Source: Planctomycetota bacterium (GTDB lineage Bacteria > Planctomycetota > Brocadiia > JAJRTI01). Taken from it: a stretch of 14,493 nucleotides of DNA. The stretch spans positions 1 to 14,493 of the forward strand of contig JAJRTI010000606.1 of NCBI GenBank assembly GCA_024278415.1, given 5' to 3'. The notes beneath the pieces are model-generated. The model was not told where the DNA came from. It searched no databases and saw only the letters and a list, made by a program, of their open reading frames with translations. This document shows, in pieces, positions 1-6,909 of the stretch; the stretch's first letter is position 1; the number at the start of each line of letters is the position of its first letter. The position numbers and the translations under genes were made by a program.

Positions 1-171
1 CCAGCAGCCCAGAAGCGGGAAGCGCCCGGAGGCATCACCTCCACCGGCTGGCTCATGATCGGCCTCGTGCTGCTCCTGCTCCTCTTTGGCTGGCTGGTAT
101 ACGGCCGGCTCGACCGCGCAATCGACGGCCTCAAGGCGCGTCTGGAAAAGCTGGAGTCGCAACAGCCTTAA
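1..171 (+). CDS. C-terminal tail of a single-pass membrane protein (5' end outside window)
   Basis: The frame is open from base 1 and ends at TAA 169-171, so only the last 56 residues are visible. They comprise a short polar stretch, one strongly hydrophobic helix (about residues 17-35, Leu-rich, beginning near GWLMIG and ending near WLVYG), and a charged tail rich in Leu, Lys, Glu and Arg with a heptad-like pattern (LDRAIDGLKARLEKLES). This reads as a C-terminal membrane anchor followed by a short amphipathic or coiled-coil segment. No family is recognisable from so short a piece, and no function is proposed. A small hairpin (stem CGGGC/GCCCG, 176-190) follows the stop but has no T-run, so termination there is uncertain. 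The next gene starts about 50 bases downstream on the same strand. Confidence 0.6.
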   Translation, partial: PAAQKREAPGGITSTGWLMIGLVLLLLLFGWLVYGRLDRAIDGLKARLEKLESQQP

Positions 172-222
172 CCCGCGGGCGCTTTGCCCGTAGACGCCTC
201 CCGTCACGAGTTGGAGACTTCC

Positions 223-1203
223 ATGGCCGACACGCTCAAGCTCGCGCTCATCGGCTGCGGTGGCATCACCCAAGGCCATACCGCGGCGTTTGCCGAGATC
301 CCGGAGATCGAATTGTTCGTCGCTTGCGACATCAACCTCGACCGCGCCAAGGCGTACCAAGAGGAGTTCGGCGCCGCGCACGCGGTTGCGGATTGGCGCG
401 ACGCGATTGCGATGGACGAGGTCGATATCGTGGACATCTGCACGCCCCACGGCCTGCATCGCGACCCGGCCGTGGCCGCGGCGGAGGCGGGCAAGCACGT
501 GTTCACCGAGAAGCCCATGGCCACGTCGCTCGCGCATTGCGACGAGATGATCGGGGCCGCGGACGCGACTGGGGTGAAGCTCGCGGTGGGGCAGGTGCTG
601 CGCTGGCGCTAGGCGAACGTGCGCGCGCGGGAGCTGCTGAAACAAGGAGCGATCGGGACGCCCGCGAACCACATCCGCCGGCGCGTGAGTTGCTCCACCG
701 ACCACGTGGAGCGCTACCCGTGGGCCGCGGATTTCGCGATCAGTGGCGGCTGGCAACTCTACGGTTTCGGCCCGCACGAGATGGACATCATGCTCTTCAT
801 CGCGGACTCGCCGGTGAAGCGCCTCTGGGCCCAGGGCCGCATGGTGCGCCCGGGCAAGGACGACTGCGACGACTTCAACATCCTCTGGGAGTTCGAGAAC
901 GGAGCCATGGGCCTCCTCATGCTCAGCCACAACATCGGCATCGGCGGCTGGGACCAAGTCATCGGCGGGTCCGAGGGCTGGATGCAGATCACGACCGACA
1001 AGGTCAACGTGAGCGGCGCCATCGAGGAGGGGCTCGACTACAAGGGCGGCATGTTCCGGCAGTGGCGCGACTTCGTCGATGCAATACTGGAGGACCGCGA
1101 GCCGGCCGCGTCGGGCAAGAGCGTGCGGCCCTGCATGGCCGCGCTCGAAGCCACCCGCATGGCGGTCGACACCGGCGAGATCATAGACGTTAGCGAACTA
1201 TAG
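223..1203 (+). pseudogene. Gfo/Idh/MocA family oxidoreductase, interrupted by in-frame TAG at 610-612
   Basis: This family comprises NAD(P)-dependent dehydrogenases and reductases acting on sugars, inositols and related compounds in the cytoplasm. The N-terminal Rossmann half shows the nucleotide-binding turn GCGGIT (residues 11-16), an Asp ending strand 2 (ACDI, residues 34-37) and the EKP motif with the expected catalytic Lys97. The C-terminal half carries the substrate-domain motif GPHEMD (His185, Asp188, counting the stop as codon 130). A single TAG at codon 130 follows QVLRWR, and the same frame continues without any shift from ANVRARELL to the true stop at 1201-1203. The full length of about 325 residues fits the family. 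ATG 223 is preferred because GGAG lies 6 bases upstream; a TTG at 184 is an alternative. The interruption could be a real nonsense mutation, a sequencing error or, less likely, readthrough. TAG is a routine stop elsewhere in the window. The substrate cannot be told. Confidence 0.85.
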
Positions 1204-1218
1204 CGGAGGCGCGAGGCT

Positions 1219-1467
1219 GTGTCTGCGAACCAACTCATAGCCGATCTGATCAACCTCTACATGATCGTGCTGCTCGTGCGCTGCGTGATGTCGTTCTTCC
1301 CGCGCAGCCGTTTCCACCCGGCGGGCCAACTCGTGTATCGCATCACGGATCCCGTGCTGCGGCCGTTCCAGCGCGTGATTCCTCCCATTGGCGGCGCGCT
1401 CGACATCACTCCGCTGGTCGTCATGTTAATTCTGGGATGGCTTCGCTCCCTTTTCATGGGCATGTGA
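1219..1467 (+). CDS. YggT family integral membrane protein
   Basis: An 82-residue protein with two hydrophobic segments (about residues 6-27 and 62-80) joined by a loop holding the family signature: RCVMSFFP after the first helix, then ITDPVLRPFQRVIPPIGG.LDITPLV before the second. This matches a single-repeat YggT/Ycf19-type protein; E. coli YggT has two repeats. Members are inner-membrane proteins whose role is poorly defined; relatives have been linked to osmotic tolerance, to chloroplast cytochrome assembly and, in Gram-positives, to the division-gene neighbourhood. The GTG start at 1219 is preceded by GGAGG (1205-1209) and lies 15 bases after the oxidoreductase stop, so the two are likely co-transcribed. 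Its TGA overlaps the start of the next gene in a TGATG arrangement, which suggests translational coupling. The family call is confident; the function is not. Confidence 0.85.
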   Translation: MSANQLIADLINLYMIVLLVRCVMSFFPRSRFHPAGQLVYRITDPVLRPFQRVIPPIGGALDITPLVVMLILGWLRSLFMGM

Positions 1468-2957
1468 TGAATCGGGTTTCCGATGGACGCCGGGAGGGGC
1501 CTCGGAGCGGGTGGCTTGTCGTCGTGATGGCAGTCGCGGCCGCGGGCTGCCGCGACCGGCATGCGCCCGGGGCGTTCACCCTGGCCGAACTCCAGTTCAT
1601 GCAGGAGCGCCGCGCCGCCTACTGGGCCGAGATCGAAGACCTCGCGGAGACGGAGGTGGTGGTCGAGTTGCCAGTTGGCAAGCCCGTCGAGACGCGCGCG
1701 GTCGTGGCGAAGAACGTGGGCGAGCGCGACATCGACGCACTGTGGGTGTACACCAACGGCCACTTCAACCTCTACAGTGCGCAGACCATGATGGCCGGGG
1801 CGCCACAGGGCGACGTGGAGGCCGCGGTTCAGCGCATCATGGATCTGCGCAACCGCTACTTTCAGCACTACCCGCCGGTGTCGCCCCACGGCCTGCCCCA
1901 TGACCCGGTCGCGCTCTTCGGCGCGCTCGGCTACGGCATCTGCGACGACATCGCGTACGCGGCCGGCCGACTCGGCCGGCTCGTGGGCCTCGACATGCGC
2001 GGGTGCGACGTGCACATGGGCGGCCTGGCCGGCCGGCCGTTCGCCAAGCCCTTCGACCACTACATCAACCTCATCAAGGCCGGCGACCGCTTCATCCCGC
2101 TCGACTTCGACTATGGCGTGGTGTGGCGAAGCAAGTCGGGGAAGCTTGCGTCCATCGACGAACTCGCCAAGCGCCCAGAACTGGTCATGGCCGCGCCGTA
2201 CGAGTGGGTACACGAGGGCTACAACGTGAGCGCGATCATGGCTCAGGTGTTTGCCCAACATGGCGACAGGCTGAAGGCGCGCTTCGATACGCCCGCGCCC
2301 GGGCCGCCAGCATGGCGACTGCGGATGCAGATCCGCCTGCCGGTGGGTAGCTCCTTCACGTGGCGCAACAAAGCGGACGCGGCAGGAGAGCGCCACGCCT
2401 CGCCGCCGGCGCCTCCAGGTGTTGCTTCAGGGCGCCTTGAGTGGGAGATCGACTCCGCCTGCGTGCAGCGCTCGCAGTATGTCATGGCGGCCGGTAGCAA
2501 GCGAGTGGCCGCGGTCATGTCGCCCTATGTGTTGGTCGGCCGATCGGCGAAGGGAGAAGCGGCCGTCGGATTGGAGGCGTACGATGGATTTCTGACGGTG
2601 CCGCAGCCTGTGGGCGATGTGCCTTCTTGGAGCGCGGTTGGGGAGCGCGGAGGCGTCGGCTTGATGGGCAGGCCGACGCTTGGCGTCATGGTGCGAGGCC
2701 GCGCGCGCGGCGGCGCGCTCCACCTCGCCTTGCGGGCGCAGACGAGCTTGGCGTCCACGCCCACGCTCCAGCCCGGGCGCAACGTCGTGCGCATCGTCGG
2801 CCGCAGGGGCGACGTGGCCGGGCCGTTCAAGGTGGCTGTGCAGCCGGGCCGCGTGGCGCGTGGCGCCCACGACCTCACGGTGCGCATCGAGTCGCCGCGG
2901 CTGGCGATTGTGTTCGAGTGTGGCTACGCCGGCCTGCGGCGGCCGGGCAAGGACTGA
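1467..2957 (+). CDS. Probable lipoprotein with transglutaminase-like domain
   Basis: 496 residues from the ATG that overlaps the yggT stop (TGATG). An in-frame ATG at 1437 lies inside yggT and would spoil the signal sequence. The N-terminus has positive charges, a hydrophobic stretch (WLVVVMAVAAAG) and a Cys at residue 28 in an AAGC context, an acceptable lipobox, so the protein is probably anchored in the periplasm or outer membrane. Residues about 148-216 look like a transglutaminase/papain-like core: YGICDD with Cys159 at a helix start, FDHYINL with His198, and PLDFDYG with Asp213 or Asp215, in the expected order and spacing. The remaining 280 residues, including a Pro/Ala-rich linker (near residues 310-320), appear to form beta-rich C-terminal domains that I do not recognise. 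Substrate unknown; members of this fold can be peptidases, cross-linking enzymes or inactive binding domains. The domain call is by motif only. Confidence 0.7.
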   Translation: MNRVSDGRREGPRSGWLVVVMAVAAAGCRDRHAPGAFTLAELQFMQERRAAYWAEIEDLAETEVVVELPVGKPVETRAVVAKNVGERDIDALWVYTNGHFNLYSAQTMMAGAPQGDVEAAVQRIMDLRNRYFQHYPPVSPHGLPHDPVALFGALGYGICDDIAYAAGRLGRLVGLDMRGCDVHMGGLAGRPFAKPFDHYINLIKAGDRFIPLDFDYGVVWRSKSGKLASIDELAKRPELVMAAPYEWVHEGYNVSAIMAQVFAQHGDRLKARFDTPAPGPPAWRLRMQIRLPVGSSFTWRNKADAAGERHASPPAPPGVASGRLEWEIDSACVQRSQYVMAAGSKRVAAVMSPYVLVGRSAKGEAAVGLEAYDGFLTVPQPVGDVPSWSAVGERGGVGLMGRPTLGVMVRGRARGGALHLALRAQTSLASTPTLQPGRNVVRIVGRRGDVAGPFKVAVQPGRVARGAHDLTVRIESPRLAIVFECGYAGLRRPGKD

Positions 2958-3035
2958 CGCTCCCATGCTTCCCACTGAGCACCTCCGCGGGGTCGGCGGG
3001 GGCGCTATCCCTGTTGCACTTGGCTGAAATGTTAC
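2958..3035. other. Short spacer before the Nudix remnant; junction point near 3035
   Basis: These 78 bases lie between the lipoprotein stop and the point where Nudix-family similarity begins. I see no gene, no repeat and no insertion-sequence end. A short reading frame beginning ATG at 2965 gives 20 residues (ending with TGA at 3025-3027) that resemble nothing I know. The interval probably contains the scar of the deletion that removed the 5' half of the Nudix gene. Confidence 0.4.
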
Positions 3036-3347
3036 TCGGCCGACGACCCCAACCTGTTTGGCGCGACGTACGACGAAGGCCTCCACCGCGAGGTGGACAA
3101 GGAGGCGGAGATCGGCTGCGCATACACTGCGCGCGCGGCCGCTGTCATCAACGACGATTCCACGCCGGTCGGCTGCGTGCACTTCAGCGTCGCGCATGTG
3201 TTCGAGTTGGAGCCGCCGGCCGTGCGGGCCAAGGAGAAGTTGATCAACGAGGCGCGGTTCCGCACGCTCGGCGAGTTGCACAAGCTGCGGGGCCCGTACG
3301 AAACCTGGTCGCCGTTCTGTCTCGATGGGATTGATCGGCTGCTCGTG
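3036..3347 (+). pseudogene. 3' half of a Nudix-type (COG4112-like) gene, 5' half missing
   Basis: The translated stretch from SADDPNLFG onward matches the C-terminal half of the COG4112-type predicted phosphoesterase/Nudix family. It shows YDEGLHREVDKE (a REUXEE-like part of the Nudix box, REVDKE at 3087-3104), INDDSTPVGCVHF (INDD at 3147-3158) and the closing ETWSPFCLDGIDRLL (ETWS at 3300-3311). The N-terminal half, including the conserved glycine-rich GGH segment that should stand immediately before SADD, is absent. Only 78 bases separate this point from the preceding stop, far too few for the missing part. No good start codon or ribosome site is present. At the 3' end the frame lacks a stop where the family ends and would run on, antisense, into the neighbouring gene; a TGA one frame away (3346-3348) may be the original stop after a 1-base shift. 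Best read as a decaying gene fragment; family assignment is from memory of the motifs. Confidence 0.65.
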
Positions 3348-3381
3348 AGGAATACGGGCTCGAGCACCTGGTTTCCCCCCC

Positions 3382-4368
3382 TCATCGGCCCACCTGCCGC
3401 ATCTCCCGGTCGATCAAGCGCCGCAGCCCCGAGTCGCTTGTGGCGGCTCGTGCGCGGCGGAGTTGCTCCTTGGCCTTCTGATACTGCCCTTCGCGGCGAT
3501 AGACTCGCGCAAGTTGGTAGCGCGCGTACGCGTTGCGGTCTTGTGCGGCCACGTACGCCTCCAGCACGCGGCGCACCATGGCTTGCCCTTGCTTCACGGC
3601 CTGGTAGTCGCCGTAGTCGAATTGGGCCTCATGGATCTTGTCCAACTCCTGGTAGAGCCGGCGCTCTCCGTCGTCCATACCAGGCTGTCCGCGCAGCAAA
3701 GACTTGACGCGCATGAGCGTCTTCTCTGCCTTGCCGAAGTCGTGGTTGAGCACGTAGTGGTGCGCGAGTTCGAGCACGTGGTGGAAGTTGCGCGGCTCCT
3801 TCGCGATGCGTTCCAGGTAGAGCGCTTCGACGCTGGAGTCGAGCGCCACGTGGACCCGCGCCAGCTTGCCTTGTGCGACGTTGACCGCCGATTCCTGTGG
3901 CACGCAGCCGCGCTTGGCCAAGCGTAGCTGATGCGGCCCGGGCGGCACGTCGTCGATGGTGATGGGTGTGCGCCCCTTCGCCTGCCCGTCGAGGACCACG
4001 AGCGCTCCCGGCGGAGTCGTGGTGACCTCGATGGAGCTGTGTTCGACTGGCGCCAGCTCCGCGCGGACAAGCTCTGTGGCCTTGGCCAGCACGACCGGCT
4101 CGCGCCACGCTTGGTACCCGTACTTCTCGGCAACGACGAGATGGCGGCCGCGTGCGAGGCGGGAGACTTGGACTGGCGCGAGCCCCGCGTACTGGTCGTC
4201 CACCCAGACCGCGGCGCCCGCGGGGGAGGACTCGACGTTGAGCGTGGACCGCTTGGGCTGGACGAGGGCCGCCGCGAGCGCAATGGCGAGGGCAATGGGC
4301 AGTGCGGTGGCGACCCCGTGCCGGAGGAGGCTGGGTGCCGTCCAGGGGGCGTGTGAAGATGCGGGCAT
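3382..4368 (-). CDS. Membrane-anchored protein with two PEGA domains and TPR-like tail
   Basis: 328 residues. Order: short cytoplasmic N-terminus; one transmembrane helix (about residues 20-36, TALPIALAIALAAALV); PEGA domain 1 (about 41-108: STLNVESSPAGAAVWVDD, then GLAPVQVSRLARGRHLVVAEKYGY); PEGA domain 2 (about 111-176: SSIEVTTTPPGALVVLDG, then GRTPITIDDVPPGPHQLRLAKRG); and a helical region (about 180-325) with TPR-like periodicity, for example NAYARYQLARVYRREGQYQKAKEQL. PEGA domains are small extracytoplasmic beta modules; the protein therefore probably faces the periplasm, and the tail likely binds a partner. The start at 4368 is chosen because the promoter at 4420-4448 places transcription initiation near 4413, excluding the upstream in-frame ATG at 4479, and because it puts the helix close to the N-terminus. 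No clear ribosome site; a run of nine C (minus strand, 4377-4385) lies just upstream. The gene is divergent from the pseudopilin-like gene. Confidence 0.8.
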   Translation of the reverse strand: MPASSHAPWTAPSLLRHGVATALPIALAIALAAALVQPKRSTLNVESSPAGAAVWVDDQYAGLAPVQVSRLARGRHLVVAEKYGYQAWREPVVLAKATELVRAELAPVEHSSIEVTTTPPGALVVLDGQAKGRTPITIDDVPPGPHQLRLAKRGCVPQESAVNVAQGKLARVHVALDSSVEALYLERIAKEPRNFHHVLELAHHYVLNHDFGKAEKTLMRVKSLLRGQPGMDDGERRLYQELDKIHEAQFDYGDYQAVKQGQAMVRRVLEAYVAAQDRNAYARYQLARVYRREGQYQKAKEQLRRARAATSDSGLRRLIDREMRQVGR

Positions 4369-4419
4369 GGAATTGTGGGGGGGGGACTGTAGCGGTTGCG
4401 AGAAGGCGAGAAACGAGGC

Positions 4420-4448
4420 ATTGTACCATGCCGATGGTGGCCGGACAA
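4420..4448 (-). promoter_or_regulatory. Sigma70-type promoter of the PEGA gene
   Basis: Read on the minus strand: -35 TTGTCC (4448-4443, 4 of 6 to consensus), 17-base spacer, -10 TACAAT (4425-4420, 5 of 6). Initiation would fall near 4413, giving a leader of about 45 bases before the ATG at 4368. It is predicted by eye from spacing and similarity only. Confidence 0.6.
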
Positions 4449-4478
4449 CGCGGCATGGCGGCCCTGCCCGTCCGGACA

Positions 4479-4507
4479 TTGACAGACCGACGCGACGATT
4501 TCATAAT
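4479..4507 (+). promoter_or_regulatory. Sigma70-type promoter of the GspG-like gene
   Basis: -35 TTGACA (4479-4484, perfect), 17-base spacer, -10 CATAAT (4502-4507, 5 of 6). Initiation near 4514 leaves a leader of about 64 bases to the ATG at 4578 and rules out the in-frame ATG at 4506, which overlaps the -10 box. The -35 boxes of this and the leftward promoter are only 30 bases apart, so the two may be co-regulated or compete for polymerase. Confidence 0.7.
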
Positions 4508-4577
4508 GGCGCGGCCGTGCAGGCGTGGCCTGCAAGTGGCAATGCGATGCAGCGGGAACCACGGCTGGCCTAGACCC

Positions 4578-5339
4578 ATGACCTTATGGCAGAAGCTTTT
4601 CGTTGCGGCGTTGGTCGTGGCAGTGGCCGCGAACTACAGCAAGCTTTGCCAAGCCACACTTGGGGTGTTGAAGGAGTCGGTGGGCACGGTCGATCTGTCT
4701 CGCATCGACAAGGCGCTGCGGGAGTACAGCGTGGCGAGGATCGCAGACGCCGGAGCGCACGGCGAGGGCTACTACTTCCCCCAGGACCAGGAGGTCTTCA
4801 CGCGGGTCGTGCGCGAGAGCTTCGAAGCCCTGGGCCGAGATCCCGCGCAGGATCAATGGGGCAACCCGTTCATCTATGAGCCGATCGATGGCGGGAAAGT
4901 GGGATACCGGCTCGTGTCTTGCGGCCCCGACAAGCAGCCTGGCACGGAGGACGATCAGTGGGTGGAGCGCCGCGGCGAAAAGGCGACGATGGGCACCGGG
5001 CGAGCCAATGCCGAGGCGAAGCTTGTGCCGCAGGCGGGCGCGTCCGTTGCGGGAACAGAGCCGCCGGCCGTGGCGAATCCTGGCGAGCCCCCGCCGGAGG
5101 ATGCGCCGGCCCCCCGGATTGGCAAGACGGCCGCCGCGCACCGAGGGACGGCGCCGGCCCCTGCCCTCAGCAAAGCGGACCTGCGCCGCGCCACGTACCT
5201 CATGCGGGCCGGCAAGAACATGGCGTTGAACCGGCGATACGACAAAGCGCGGCAGTACTACGAACGCGTCGTGGCCAGCTACCCGGGCTCGATCATGGCG
5301 AAGAAGGCCCACGCCGCGCTGGGGGAACTACAGAAGTAG
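4578..5339 (+). CDS. Membrane-anchored protein with GspG/pseudopilin-like domain and TPR-like tail
   Basis: 253 residues. One N-terminal transmembrane helix (about residues 4-19, WQKLFVAALVVAVAAN) is followed by a helical stretch and then the type II secretion pseudopilin (GspG) C-terminal signature: DQWGNPFIYEP near residue 95, then YRLVSCGPDKQPGTEDDQW near residue 113. A low-complexity Pro/Ala linker (about 150-200) leads to a C-terminal helical hairpin resembling a TPR or BamD/YbgF repeat (AGKNMALNRRYDKARQYYERVVASYPGS). It lacks the prepilin peptidase motif (GF followed by a Glu five residues into the mature helix), so it is probably not a processed pilin subunit but an anchored protein that borrowed the calcium-binding-loop fold of GspG. 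Starts at 4542 or further upstream are possible in frame; 4578 places the helix at the N-terminus. The ribosome site is weak. A hairpin terminator follows the stop. Confidence 0.75.
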   Translation: MTLWQKLFVAALVVAVAANYSKLCQATLGVLKESVGTVDLSRIDKALREYSVARIADAGAHGEGYYFPQDQEVFTRVVRESFEALGRDPAQDQWGNPFIYEPIDGGKVGYRLVSCGPDKQPGTEDDQWVERRGEKATMGTGRANAEAKLVPQAGASVAGTEPPAVANPGEPPPEDAPAPRIGKTAAAHRGTAPAPALSKADLRRATYLMRAGKNMALNRRYDKARQYYERVVASYPGSIMAKKAHAALGELQK

Positions 5340-5349
5340 CGCAGAACGA

Positions 5350-5382
5350 AAGAGAGCGAAGCCCGTGGGGCTCCGCTCTCTT
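5350..5382. terminator. Hairpin between convergent genes, probable bidirectional terminator
   Basis: Arms of 14 pairs with one A/C mismatch: an outer stem of nine pairs (including AGAGAGCG with CGCTCTCT), an inner stem AGCCC/GGGCT, and loop GTG. It starts 10 bases after the stop of the GspG-like gene and ends 25 bases before the fabF stop on the other strand. Neither side has a proper T-run (the plus side is followed by six G then TT, the minus side by TCGTTCT), so efficiency is uncertain, but the position fits a shared terminator. Confidence 0.6.
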
Positions 5383-5407
5383 GGGGGGTTGCTACGAACT
5401 GCTTCGG

Positions 5408-6667
5408 CTACCGAACCTTGCCGATGACCAGGGTGCCGTTGTGGCCGCCGAACCCAAAGGAGTTCGACAGGGCCACGTTCACCTGCATCTCCCGCGCCTC
5501 GTTAGGGACGCAGTCGATATCGCAGTCTGGGTCGGGCTCGTGGTAGTTGATGGTGGGATGCACCGTGTCGGTGCAAACCGTCATGGCCGCCGCGATGATC
5601 TCCACTCCGCCGGAAGCTCCGAGCAAGTGGCCGACCATAGACTTGGTGGAACTGACCGCGAGCTTCTTGGCATGGTCGCCAAAGAGTTTGTGGATCGCCT
5701 TGCATTCCGCGGCATCGTTCAACTGGGTGGACGTGCCGTGGGCGTTGATGTAGTCGACGTCGTCGGGGTTGAGGCCGGCGCTGTCGAGAGCCTTGCTCAT
5801 GGACATGACGGCTCCCGCACCTTCCGGGTGTGGGGCTGTGATGTGGTGGCCGTCGCAGCTTTGGCCATAGCCCAGTACTTCGGCGTAGATCTTGGCGCCG
5901 CGCGCCCTGGCGTGTTCGAGTTCTTCGAACACGACCATGCCCGCGCCTTCGGACATGACGAAGCCGTCGCGTGTCCTGTCGAAGGGGCGGCTGGCCTCGG
6001 TCGGCGTGTCGTTGCGCCGAGAGAGGGCCTTGGGGGTGATGAATCCCGCGAGGGCAAGCGGCGTCATGGCGGCTTCGGTGCCGCCACTGATGATGATGTC
6101 GGCTTCGCCTCGCTGAATGGTGTGGAAGGCTTCGCCGAGCGCGTTTGTTGCCGAAGCGCAGGCCGTGGACAAGGTGTAGCTGGGGCCCTGGAGGCCGTAC
6201 TTGATGCAGATTTGGCCAGGGGCGGCATTGGACATGAGCTTGGGCACCACCAACGCGGAGACGCGGTGGGGGCCTCGGGTGTGGCAGATGTCGTGCTGTT
6301 CTTCGATCTCCTTGATGCCACCGATGCCGGTGCCCAAGATGCAGCCCGCACGGGTGCGGTCTACTTGTTCGAAGTCCAGCCCGGAGTCCTCGACGGCTTC
6401 GATGGTCGCCCACATGGCGAGCTGGGCGAAGCGGTCGAGCCGCTTCGGCTCTCGGCCGGGCATGCGCACGGACGCGTCGAAGTCGGGGATATCGCCGCCG
6501 ATGTGCACCTCGTGTTGCGAGGCGTCGAAGATCGAGATCTCGTGGATACCCGATCGGCCGGCGACAAAGTTCTGCCAGCACTCGTCCTTAGTCTTGCCCA
6601 GGCACGTGACCGCACCCATGCCCGTGATCACGAGCCGGCGTCCACGGTCCTGACTTGCGGAGGACAT
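5408..6667 (-). CDS. fabF: 3-oxoacyl-[acyl-carrier-protein] synthase II
   Basis: Condensing enzyme of type II fatty-acid synthesis: it extends acyl-ACP by two carbons using malonyl-ACP, in the cytoplasm. 419 residues, the usual length. The Cys-His-His triad is complete: Cys170 in STACASATNALGEA, His310 in NAHGTST and His347 in GHLLGASG, with the conserved TKSMVGH lysine (342) and the glycine-rich C-terminal SNSFGFGGHNG. The shape of the active site, with two histidines and long length, is that of FabF/FabB rather than FabH; FabF is favoured by its place directly after acpP. The ATG at 6667 lies two bases after the acpP stop, with GAGGAG inside the acpP 3' end as ribosome site, so translation is probably coupled. 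It is the last gene of the cluster and ends at the hairpin at 5350-5382. Confidence 0.97.
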   Translation of the reverse strand: MSSASQDRGRRLVITGMGAVTCLGKTKDECWQNFVAGRSGIHEISIFDASQHEVHIGGDIPDFDASVRMPGREPKRLDRFAQLAMWATIEAVEDSGLDFEQVDRTRAGCILGTGIGGIKEIEEQHDICHTRGPHRVSALVVPKLMSNAAPGQICIKYGLQGPSYTLSTACASATNALGEAFHTIQRGEADIIISGGTEAAMTPLALAGFITPKALSRRNDTPTEASRPFDRTRDGFVMSEGAGMVVFEELEHARARGAKIYAEVLGYGQSCDGHHITAPHPEGAGAVMSMSKALDSAGLNPDDVDYINAHGTSTQLNDAAECKAIHKLFGDHAKKLAVSSTKSMVGHLLGASGGVEIIAAAMTVCTDTVHPTINYHEPDPDCDIDCVPNEAREMQVNVALSNSFGFGGHNGTLVIGKVR

Positions 6668-6669
6668 AT

Positions 6670-6909
6670 CTACGATTTCTCCTCGATGTACTTCACGGCA
6701 TCGCCGATGGTTTGGATCTTCTCGGCCTCTTCATCGGGGATGTCGAGCTTGAACTCGTCTTCGAAGAGCATGACGAGTTCGACCTGGTCGAGCGAGTCGG
6801 CGCCGAGGTCGTTCACGAACGATGTGGTGTTGTTGACCTGTTCCTTGTCGACGCCCATTTGTTCGGCGACGATTTCGATCACGCGGTCCAATACGGATTC
6901 GTCAGCCAC
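6670..6909 (-). CDS. acpP: Acyl carrier protein
   Basis: Carries growing acyl chains as thioesters on a 4'-phosphopantetheine arm during fatty-acid and lipid A synthesis. 79 residues, strongly acidic, with the attachment site Ser39 in [12 protein letters not shown], an almost invariant motif. The start codon is GTG (6909-6907), supported by a strong AAGGAG ribosome site 9 bases upstream. It is preceded by an unusually long 239-base gap after fabG, suggesting its own promoter or a leader that raises expression above that of the neighbouring genes, as is known for acpP in E. coli. It is followed after two bases by fabF. Confidence 0.98.
   Translation of the reverse strand: MADESVLDRVIEIVAEQMGVDKEQVNNTTSFVNDLGADSLDQVELVMLFEDEFKLDIPDEEAEKIQTIGDAVKYIEEKS

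Noticed and set aside
610..612. Pyrrolysine or other amber recoding in the oxidoreductase
   Set aside because: TAG is used as an ordinary stop by most genes in the window, and this enzyme family is not known to contain pyrrolysine.
324..1193. Open frame of 289 codons overlapping the interrupted oxidoreductase in another plus frame
   Set aside because: It is extremely Arg/Gly-rich and low-complexity, while the other frame carries clear Rossmann and substrate-domain motifs on both sides of the stop.
3348..3707. Extension of the Nudix remnant's frame into the PEGA gene region
   Set aside because: Beyond the ETWS segment the translation is Pro/Arg/Ser-rich and antisense to the PEGA protein; family similarity ends before it.
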